Shown here: in pieces, positions 57,783 to 64,000 of the stretch
Numbering within the stretch: position 1 is the stretch's first letter
Layout of the letters: each line of letters opens with the position of its first letter
NCBI GenBank assembly: GCA_002436025.1
Contig: DIXM01000004.1
Span: 77,896-141,895 of the forward strand
Reading direction: 5' to 3'
From: a candidate division Hyd24-12 bacterium UBA6080
GTDB lineage: Bacteria; Fermentibacterota; Fermentibacteria; Fermentibacterales; JCC-6
Length of the DNA stretch: 64,000 nt
Made by a program: the position numbers and the translations under genes
Notes under the pieces: model-generated
What the model was told of the DNA's origin: nothing
Seen by the model: the letters and a program-made list of their open reading frames with translations, nothing else
Database searches by the model: none

Positions 57783-60011
57783 ATGGTTTCACCAGGCATG
57801 AAGAAACGGGCTGAGCAGCTTGTGGCCAGGGCCGGTGAACTGGCAAGGGCGGGAAACCGGGACAAGGCTCTCCTTGCCCTGCAACGGGCTGCGGAACTTG
57901 ATCCCGAGAACGAACAGATCCAGAAAAGCATCGCCGAGCTTGAGCGGGAACAGGCCGCCATGCGGAACTTCAGCAAAAGCAGGTCGGCCAGGGCCCACAC
58001 CAACATCGGCCAGGCGACCCCGGCGGACTTCGTTTCGGAATGCATGAAACGATCCGACGACGCCCTGGCTGAAGGGGACGAGGTAAGGGCCCTCCAGGAA
58101 CTCGAGCGGGCCAAGCGCCACGATCCCGAGAACATCGATGTTAACCGCAAGATCCAGATCCTTCGCAGGCAGATCAAGGTCAACGGCCTTTTCGACAAGG
58201 CTGTGGCCAGACTTGCCTCGGGCGAACCCGCTGAAGCGGTTGTCGCGGCCCGGCGCATATTCGAGATGTGGTCAATGGCCCCGTCCCTGCCCGAACTGGT
58301 ATCAAGGATCGAAGCATGGACCCCTGCGGGAGCTGCGAAACCCGAAGCCGCGCCCGTCAGGAAGACAAGGCAGGCTCCATCCGCTGCCGCGGTTTCCCCC
58401 GAGACGGCCGCTGTGGCGTCCATAAGGGACAGGATCGCAAAGAGCGCCTACAAGGAAGCCTACCAGGAAGCCATTGAAGCCTCTTCCAGGTACCCCGGGA
58501 ACACAACGATAAGGGATCTCATAACAGGTCTCGAGAAGTTGCTGGGCAAGACAGCGCCCGTTGTTTCCGAACCCGAAACGGTCGAGGCGCCCGTTCCCGC
58601 TGTGAAAAAAGCGAAAAGGGCTGTACCGGCCCCTGTACCTGTTGTTGAAACCCGAAGGGAAGAGCCCCGCGAACCCGAGGGCAAAAAGAAGTTCCCGATC
58701 TGGATAGTGGCCGTCGCGGTTCTCGCGGTCCTGGCCCTGGTGGTGTTCGTGATCAGGCCTTTCGGCCCCTCCAAACCCGTCGAACCCGAGGCTGTTCAGA
58801 CCTACACAGTGTCCTTCACGGTCCCCGGCGTTGCCGAACCCCACGTGAGCCTTGACGGTGTCGAGATACACCCCGACCCCGAAACCGGCGTCTACTCGTT
58901 CACCGATACGCTCTCTACACCCCGGATGGTCGAGATCCGTGTTCTCGGATACGAGACGCTGTTCCAGACCTTCCAGCCCGAGCCGGGAAGCGTCAGCGAG
59001 ATGGAGCTTGTACCGGACACTCTCGGTACCCATACGGTCACCGTGGCCTTCTCCCCCGTCATGCCCGCGGGTGAACCCGACCCCGAGCCGGGTCAGATCG
59101 CCTGGATGGTCGACGGCGCAGAGGTTTCGTCACCACTCGAGATCCCCACGGGTCTCCACGTGTTCCAGCCCGTGATGGAGGGCTTCAACTCGATCCCCGA
59201 ATCTATCCTGGTCGACTTCAGCCCCGAGGTCCAGAACTTTTCCCTGGCGCTCCTGTCCAGGCAGGAATCCCAGATAGTCCTGACCCTGGCGGCCGACGTA
59301 CCCGGAACTGCCAACTTCGACATCGACGGCGAAAGGGTTGGCAGTGGCGTGAGGAGGGTCAGTCAGGTCCTTCCCCTTGGCACCCACACGATCAGGGTCA
59401 CCATGGAGAACCGCGAACCATGGGCGGAAACCGTCAACCTGACCGAGGCCGGCTACACCAGGACCGTCACCCCGGTTGAGATCATACTGACCGGAAGGCT
59501 CCTGATCGGACCCGAACCCTGGGCCAACGTGACCGTCAACGGAGAGTCCCGCGGCCAGACGCCCATGCCGCCCCTCGAGCTTCCCGAAGGAACCTACACG
59601 GTGAGGCTCACGAACCCCGAGTACGAAGACCAGGTCTCCACAGTGACAATTACAGCGGGAGAGGACACGAGCATCAGGTACACCGCCGATCCCGTCCAGG
59701 TAACACCGGACGAGGTCACATCACCGGGTGATGAACCGGTCATCCCTCCCTTCCCCATCTCCCAGACCGCGCCGGTCACTCCGAGCCTTGCCCAGCAAAG
59801 GGGCGATGTTCATGGCTTTGTGACCCTCGAGGTCAGGGTCGGGACGGACGGAAGGGTCAGGGACGTTTCGGTGATCAGTGACCAGGTCGGTCTCGGCTGC
59901 GGGCAGGCTGCCGTTGATGCGGTCAGGCAGTGGGTGTTCAACCCCGCCACCCAGGGTGGTTCCCCGGTGGAGGTGACCACCACCGTCCAGGTCCGCTTCG
60001 ACGTGGAGTAG
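57783..60011 (+). CDS. Large inner-membrane protein with TPR, PEGA and TonB-like C-terminal domains
   Basis: 742 residues from ATG 57783 after GGGAGGGG. Residues 1-140 are TPR-like (A-L-L-A-L-Q-R-A-A-E-L-D-P-E-N); a Pro/Ala/Lys-rich linker leads to one membrane helix near 305 (I-W-I-V-A-V-A-V-L-A-V-L-A-L). Outside it are several PEGA-like beta domains, the clearest near 580 (A-N-V-T-V-N-G-E-S-R-G-Q-T-P). The last 90 residues match TonB-C: G-F-V-T-L-E-V-R-V-G-T-D-G-R-V-R-D-V and A-V-D-A-V-R-Q-W-V-F-N-P-A. TonB usually energises outer-membrane transport; combining it with a cytoplasmic TPR is unusual. Confidence 0.78.
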   Translation: MVSPGMKKRAEQLVARAGELARAGNRDKALLALQRAAELDPENEQIQKSIAELEREQAAMRNFSKSRSARAHTNIGQATPADFVSECMKRSDDALAEGDEVRALQELERAKRHDPENIDVNRKIQILRRQIKVNGLFDKAVARLASGEPAEAVVAARRIFEMWSMAPSLPELVSRIEAWTPAGAAKPEAAPVRKTRQAPSAAAVSPETAAVASIRDRIAKSAYKEAYQEAIEASSRYPGNTTIRDLITGLEKLLGKTAPVVSEPETVEAPVPAVKKAKRAVPAPVPVVETRREEPREPEGKKKFPIWIVAVAVLAVLALVVFVIRPFGPSKPVEPEAVQTYTVSFTVPGVAEPHVSLDGVEIHPDPETGVYSFTDTLSTPRMVEIRVLGYETLFQTFQPEPGSVSEMELVPDTLGTHTVTVAFSPVMPAGEPDPEPGQIAWMVDGAEVSSPLEIPTGLHVFQPVMEGFNSIPESILVDFSPEVQNFSLALLSRQESQIVLTLAADVPGTANFDIDGERVGSGVRRVSQVLPLGTHTIRVTMENREPWAETVNLTEAGYTRTVTPVEIILTGRLLIGPEPWANVTVNGESRGQTPMPPLELPEGTYTVRLTNPEYEDQVSTVTITAGEDTSIRYTADPVQVTPDEVTSPGDEPVIPPFPISQTAPVTPSLAQQRGDVHGFVTLEVRVGTDGRVRDVSVISDQVGLGCGQAAVDAVRQWVFNPATQGGSPVEVTTTVQVRFDVE

Positions 60012-60016
60012 GCCAT

Positions 60017-60373
60017 ATGTACGGTTTCGGCAGGGGCGCCTGGACTCCCCTCGTGGATGTCTACGGGGGAGAACGGTACACGGTGGTGGTTGTGGAGATT
60101 CCCGGAATCGACCCGGGCGAGACGCACCTCGATGTAACGCCGGCCACCCTTACTCTCAGCGGTACCCGCAAAAGCCTGTCATACCCCGAACTGTCGCCGC
60201 TTGGCCTCGAGATCCAGTCCGGTCAGTTCGAGAGGGTCATTCACCTGCCTTCACGGGTGGACACCAGGAACGTTGAAGCGGTGCTCGAGAACGGGCTGCT
60301 CATAGTGACACTTCATCATGCGTTCCCTGCTCCGGTCTCTATCCCGGTCAGGGAATCCGGTAAGGAAGAATGA
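60017..60373 (+). CDS. Hsp20/alpha-crystallin small chaperone
   Basis: 118 residues from ATG 60017, five bases after the previous stop. The alpha-crystallin domain is present: P-L-V-D-V-Y, V-V-V-V-E-I-P-G-I-D, L-T-L-S-G-T-R-K, F-E-R-V-I-H-L-P, and V-L-E-N-G-L-L-I-V-T-L, the family's A-x-x-x-N-G-x-L pattern. It holds unfolding proteins. The stop overlaps the lon start as ATGA, so chaperone and protease are coupled. Confidence 0.88.
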   Translation: MYGFGRGAWTPLVDVYGGERYTVVVVEIPGIDPGETHLDVTPATLTLSGTRKSLSYPELSPLGLEIQSGQFERVIHLPSRVDTRNVEAVLENGLLIVTLHHAFPAPVSIPVRESGKEE

Positions 60374-62670
60374 ACAGGGACGGATCACTCATACTGCCGC
60401 TTCATGTGCTCCCCGAGGGGATCCTCATGCCAAGCACCACTCTCTCGCTCACAGTCACCGATCCCGACCAGATCCGGATGGTGGATTTCGCCGTGAGGGA
60501 TGAGAAGATAGTGGGCGTTGTTGCCACCGACCCCGACACCGGCCAGGGGTTCAAGGTGGGAACCGCGGCCGGTATCATGAAGCTCTACAGGTTTCCGGGG
60601 GATGTTGTCAGGCTCAGCCTCAGGGGTCTTTACAGGTTCAGGATCATCGAGGCCGTTCATGGATGGCCGTTCGCCATGGCCAGGGTGGAGAAGCTGGAAA
60701 CGGTCTTTCCCGATGACGGGGACGAGATCGAGGCATGGCGCAAGGCGGTCGAGCTTCAGCTCAGGCGGATCATGGAGCTGACCCCCGGGATTCCCGACGA
60801 ACTCCAGATGGTTACCCTCCTCCGGGACCCCGAAAAGCTCGGTTTTGTTGCCGCCGGAGGGCTTGAAGCCCCGGTCCACGAGAAACAGAGGCTTCTGGAA
60901 GAGGACAGCATAGTCCAAAGGCTTCGGATCCTGCGCGACATGATGTCCCACGAGATCCAGATACTCAAACTCCGCGACATGATCCAATCCCAGGTCCGTT
61001 CAGAGATGGACAAGGACCAGCGCGAGTACTACCTGAAGGAACAGATGAAGGTCATCCAGAAGGAACTCGGTGACGAAAACGAGAACCCCGAGGCCCTTGA
61101 ACTCCTCAAGCGTCTGGAAGAGACCGATCTGCCCGATTACGCAAGGGAGGCTGCGGAAGAGGAGATCCGCCGCTTGAACCGCATGCATCCCGGCGTCCCC
61201 GAGGCCTCGGTCACAAGGAACTATCTCGAGTGGGTCCTTCAGCTGCCGTGGAGCAATTTCACCAGGGACAGGCTTGACCTCGAACGGGCCGGCCGAATCC
61301 TCGACAGCGACCATTTCGACCTCAAGGACGTCAAAGAGAGGGTTCTCGAGTTTCTGGCCGTCCGCAAGCTCAACCCCTCGGGCAAGGCACCCATCATCTG
61401 CTTCGTGGGGCCTCCCGGTGTCGGCAAGACAAGCATGGGGAGAAGCATAGCCCGGGCCCTGGGCAGGAAGTTCTACCGCCTGAGCCTGGGCGGCATGCAC
61501 GACGAGGCCGAGATAAGGGGTCACAGGCGGACCTATATCGGAGCCATGCCGGGCAGGATCATCCAGGGCGTGAGGGAGTGCGGAACCGCGAACCCCGTTT
61601 TCATGCTGGACGAGATAGACAAACTCGGCCGGGATTTCCGGGGCGATCCCACATCCGCCCTCCTTGAAGTGCTTGACCCCGAGCAGAACAACACGTTCCG
61701 CGACAACTACCTCAACATTCCGTTCGACCTTAGCAGGGTGAAGTTCATAACCACTGCGAACACGCTCGACACGATCCCCGAGCCCCTTCTCGACCGTATG
61801 GAGATAATCAGGATCCCCGGTTACACCGAAGACGACAAAATGCAGATCGCCAGGCGCTATCTCGTCAAAAGGCAGATCCGTGAAAGCGGTTTGTCCGGAA
61901 GGACGATCCGGTTCACTCCCGAGGGGATCAGGACCATCATCAAAAGGTATACCCGTGAAGCCGGGGTCAGGGAACTCGAACGCAACATCGGCGGTATCTG
62001 CCGCAAGAACGCAGTGCGGGTGGCCGGAGGCGACACCTCTCTGGTCGTGGTCACGCCGGACAGGATCCCCAGGTGGCTGGGACAGTGGAAGTTCCTGCAC
62101 GAGCCCGCCCTTTCCAAACCCCAGGTCGGGGTGTGCACCGGTCTTGCCTGGACCCCTCACGGGGGCGAGATACTTTTCATCGAGACCCTTCTGGCAAAGG
62201 GCAGCGGGAAACTTGTCCTGACCGGCCAGCTCGGTGACATCATGAAGGAGTCCGCCCGGGCGGCCCTCAGCTGGATCAACGGAACCGGCCGCGCGCCCGG
62301 CCGGGACTTTTCCCAGACCGACGTGCATGTTCACGTTCCCGCAGGAGCCACCCCGAAGGACGGGCCTTCGGCCGGCGTGGCCATGGCCGCGTCCATGCTC
62401 AGCGCCTTCACCGCCGTTCCACTCCGATCCGACACTGCGGTCACAGGAGAGATAACGCTCAGGGGAAGGGTGCTTCCCGTGGGGGGCATCAAGGAGAAGG
62501 TTCTCGGCGCCCTGTCATCGGGCATCCGCCGGGTGGTGATCCCTGGTGAGAACGCCAGGGACCTGGCCGAGATCCCGGGGGAACAGCTGTCGCAGATGGA
62601 GATCTTAACAGTAGACACACTGGAGCAGGCCGTGGACATGCTCCTGTACCGGGAGGAATCCGATGTTTAA
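60370..62670 (+). CDS. lon: Lon ATP-dependent protease
   Basis: 766 residues from ATG 60370. The LON N-domain begins with L-P-L-H-V-L-P-E-G; a coiled-coil region lies around 190-290. Walker A is G-P-P-G-V-G-K-T near 348. The serine-lysine dyad is S667 in K-D-G-P-S-A-G and K708 in G-G-I-K-E-K. It degrades misfolded and regulatory proteins in the cytosol. Coupled to hsp20 upstream and overlapped by the next gene. Confidence 0.96.
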   Translation: MNRDGSLILPLHVLPEGILMPSTTLSLTVTDPDQIRMVDFAVRDEKIVGVVATDPDTGQGFKVGTAAGIMKLYRFPGDVVRLSLRGLYRFRIIEAVHGWPFAMARVEKLETVFPDDGDEIEAWRKAVELQLRRIMELTPGIPDELQMVTLLRDPEKLGFVAAGGLEAPVHEKQRLLEEDSIVQRLRILRDMMSHEIQILKLRDMIQSQVRSEMDKDQREYYLKEQMKVIQKELGDENENPEALELLKRLEETDLPDYAREAAEEEIRRLNRMHPGVPEASVTRNYLEWVLQLPWSNFTRDRLDLERAGRILDSDHFDLKDVKERVLEFLAVRKLNPSGKAPIICFVGPPGVGKTSMGRSIARALGRKFYRLSLGGMHDEAEIRGHRRTYIGAMPGRIIQGVRECGTANPVFMLDEIDKLGRDFRGDPTSALLEVLDPEQNNTFRDNYLNIPFDLSRVKFITTANTLDTIPEPLLDRMEIIRIPGYTEDDKMQIARRYLVKRQIRESGLSGRTIRFTPEGIRTIIKRYTREAGVRELERNIGGICRKNAVRVAGGDTSLVVVTPDRIPRWLGQWKFLHEPALSKPQVGVCTGLAWTPHGGEILFIETLLAKGSGKLVLTGQLGDIMKESARAALSWINGTGRAPGRDFSQTDVHVHVPAGATPKDGPSAGVAMAASMLSAFTAVPLRSDTAVTGEITLRGRVLPVGGIKEKVLGALSSGIRRVVIPGENARDLAEIPGEQLSQMEILTVDTLEQAVDMLLYREESDV

Positions 62671-63391
62671 CCGAGTGTTCATCGCCCTGCTTCTGGGAAT
62701 GATCTGGACGGGCTGCAAAGCCCCCTCAGACAGGCTCCACGCCTCTGACGGGACCGTTGTCGTGGGCAAGCTGGAATCAATAGGCGCCGGGGTCGTGGAG
62801 ATCGGCGGAGTTGCCGTTACAGTTCCGCAGAGCGAAGCCAGGGTCTGGGGCAGGAACGGGGCGTCCTATTACGGAGCAGTGACGCTCGACAACCGGACCC
62901 TTGTGGTTCGCACCACGGGTGGAACAGTCGAGCTGCCCATACGGACGGTTTCCGCCATCCTGTGGGGTGAAACTTCGGTTGAGTCACGGCTCTTCGACGT
63001 ACCGGCCGAAGCCGGATGGATATGCACCCACATCGTGGTATCCCCCGGAGATTTCATGTCGGTCTCCGCAGGCGGGATGGTATCCACCGAAGCCGGCGGA
63101 TCGTCACCCGACGGAACGGAGAGGTTTTCCACCTCCACGGCACTTGCTCCGCAGGCCGTGGGAGGGGCGCTCATAATGAAGGTCGGGGCCGATGGCGGGG
63201 TGATCCAGGTTGGCTCGGGATGGTCGGGCAATGCCCCCACGGGAGGCGAGGTCTACCTGGGAGTGAATACCCACCTGGCGGAAGGATCTTCCTCGTCGGG
63301 AAGGTACACCGCAGCCCTGACCATCGGTCAGTTGCCGGGCGCGGGCATGACCGCCGTCTTTCCGGCGGGGAAACCAAGGCTCTCCCTTTAG
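62663..63391 (+). CDS. Lipoprotein with LecA/PA-IL-like C-terminal domain
   Basis: 242 residues from ATG 62663, overlapping lon by eight bases. Lipobox W-T-G-C at residue 18. Residues 25-105 form a small beta domain (G-T-V-V-V-G-K-L-E, a typical G-x-x-V-x-G-x-L start). Residues 115-235 resemble PA-IL: V-S-P-G-D-F-M-S-V-S-A-G-G, G-A-L-I-M-K-V-G, V-Y-L-G-V-N and S-G-R-Y-T-A-A-L-T-I. In PA-IL this fold binds galactose through calcium; the calcium Asp/Asn residues here are only partly matched. Confidence 0.65.
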   Translation: MFNRVFIALLLGMIWTGCKAPSDRLHASDGTVVVGKLESIGAGVVEIGGVAVTVPQSEARVWGRNGASYYGAVTLDNRTLVVRTTGGTVELPIRTVSAILWGETSVESRLFDVPAEAGWICTHIVVSPGDFMSVSAGGMVSTEAGGSSPDGTERFSTSTALAPQAVGGALIMKVGADGGVIQVGSGWSGNAPTGGEVYLGVNTHLAEGSSSSGRYTAALTIGQLPGAGMTAVFPAGKPRLSL

Positions 63392-63417
63392 GGTGGGGTT
63401 CCCGCACCCGTGGGCGG

Positions 63418-63446
63418 TTGACGACGCCCCCGCTTCGGTTTAGAGT
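63418..63446 (+). promoter_or_regulatory. Candidate promoter for the LysM gene
   Basis: TTGACG (63418-63423), 17 bases, then TAGAGT (63441-63446), four of six -10 matches. About 58 bases precede the ATG at 63504. Confidence 0.45.
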
Positions 63447-63503
63447 TTATGAAGTTATGATATTGGTGCCCGGACAGCTTCAAGTGAAGTGGGAGGTATG
63501 GCG

Positions 63504-64000
63504 ATGAAAATAGCTGTTCTGCTTGCTATTACGGCGCTGACAGCATCTACTGCCGGAGAGTACGTGGTGGGTTTTGGTGACACCCTCTGGGAGCTTTCCC
63601 TGCACTTTTACGGCACTCCCCTCCGCTGGGAGGAGATCATGGCCGCCAACCCCCAGGTTTCCAGCCCCCAGGCACTCTCTCCCGGAATGGTGCTCACCAT
63701 CCCCGGCGTGACCCGGACCAACGCCTCCTATTCCCCTGGAAACTACACGGTGAACGTACCGACATCAGCCATTGTCAACCGTTCAAGCGAGCCGATACTG
63801 AGCCGGCTTCAGAGGGAGGGGGCCGGCATGGTCTCCTTCGACGGGTTCACACCCCTTGGCAGGATTATTCAGGTCAACACCGAGGAAGAGGATGACTACA
63901 GATTCCCCATGGCCCTTCCGGGAGACATGCTTGAGATAGATTTCGGTTCCGACCGAGGCGTCGAAGCCGGCCAGGTCTTTCACATAATGCGTGAGGGCGA
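63504..64000 (+). CDS. Exported LysM-domain protein, 3' truncated by window end
   Basis: 165 codons visible. I choose ATG 63504, seven bases after GGGAGG, over ATG 63498, which is too close. Signal peptide K-I-A-V-L-L-A-I-T-A-L-T-A-S-T-A. One LysM follows at once: Y-V-V-G-F-G-D-T-L-W-E-L-S, then W-E-E-I-M-A-A-N-P and L-S-P-G-M-V-L-T-I-P. LysM binds peptidoglycan. After it, a beta-rich region reads D-R-G-V-E-A-G-Q-V-F-H, seen in periplasmic scaffold proteins. The rest is outside the window. Confidence 0.8.
   Translation, partial: MKIAVLLAITALTASTAGEYVVGFGDTLWELSLHFYGTPLRWEEIMAANPQVSSPQALSPGMVLTIPGVTRTNASYSPGNYTVNVPTSAIVNRSSEPILSRLQREGAGMVSFDGFTPLGRIIQVNTEEEDDYRFPMALPGDMLEIDFGSDRGVEAGQVFHIMREG

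Noticed and set aside
61000..62334. Open frame of 444 codons opposite lon
   Set aside because: Shadow of lon; no start context and no recognisable fold.
1..64000. tRNA, rRNA, CRISPR arrays, insertion sequences, prophage and toxin-antitoxin genes
   Set aside because: None recognised by eye. There are no tandem direct repeats with spacers, no transposase motifs and no cloverleaf ending in CCA; a tRNA search program would be needed to exclude one fully.

Overview
This is a GC-rich window packed almost entirely with protein-coding genes. Intergenic gaps are short, many neighbours overlap as ATGA, GTGA or TTGA, and third codon positions are strongly G/C. I saw no rRNA, tRNA, CRISPR array, insertion sequence or phage gene. 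The organism looks like a diderm, non-photosynthetic bacterium of the FCB type, possibly an uncultivated candidate phylum such as Fermentibacterota. The reasons are lipoproteins with lipoboxes, PBP1A, RlpA, TonB-like, Hsp20 and Lon genes, and secreted beta-propeller proteins that end in a 'PNP...YDVAGRLV...G.Y.LR' sorting-like domain. A SecA insertion and a TPR lipoprotein opening with C-A-Y-F-N-T-F-Y-N fit the same idea. This placement is inference, not proof.

Layout. 1-2552: end of a NamZ-like muramidase, a phosphoesterase, and a reverse-strand membrane protein. 2722-16043: a long forward run with a secreted propeller protein, an O-antigen-ligase-like protein, a Mo/W-bis-MGD enzyme, a TIM-barrel protein, three radical SAM/SPASM proteins, a methyltransferase and a B12-type radical SAM protein. 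16012-16515: a reverse-strand orphan. 16675-19826: a sugar/alcohol nucleotidyltransferase, a methyltransferase, a CDP-alcohol phosphatidyltransferase and an FG-GAP protein, which looks like a polar-headgroup pathway. 19914-26000: RadC and an MscS channel (reverse), signal peptidase I and an orphan (forward), and a KtrA/TrkH-type potassium system (reverse). 25928-34778: aldolase, then pyrC, pyrK, pyrD and pyrF interleaved with envelope genes. 34850-44227: a repeat protein, a pyrimidine phosphorylase, a PilB/GspE ATPase, lipoproteins, PBP1A and a flippase-like protein.

44224-47723 (reverse) is the most interesting segment. It is a compact six-gene operon: PqqD-like peptide chaperone, two radical SAM/SPASM enzymes, an HPr-kinase-like P-loop protein, a soluble Sec11/SipW-type S26 peptidase, and a previously unremarkable 82-residue Cys/Gly-rich peptide. 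The peptide carries three exact 12-residue repeats, each starting with Cys, after a short leader containing Y-T-K-P-E-L. Together these read as a complete ribosomally made, radical-SAM-modified peptide (RiPP) pathway with its precursor.

47801-64000: outer-membrane-like and TPR proteins, a small lipoprotein, secA, a YtxH protein, a panE-like reductase, a second sorting-domain propeller protein (reverse), a TPR protein (reverse), recG, a PEGA/TonB-C protein, hsp20-lon, a lipoprotein with a LecA-like domain, and the start of a LysM protein that runs off the end.
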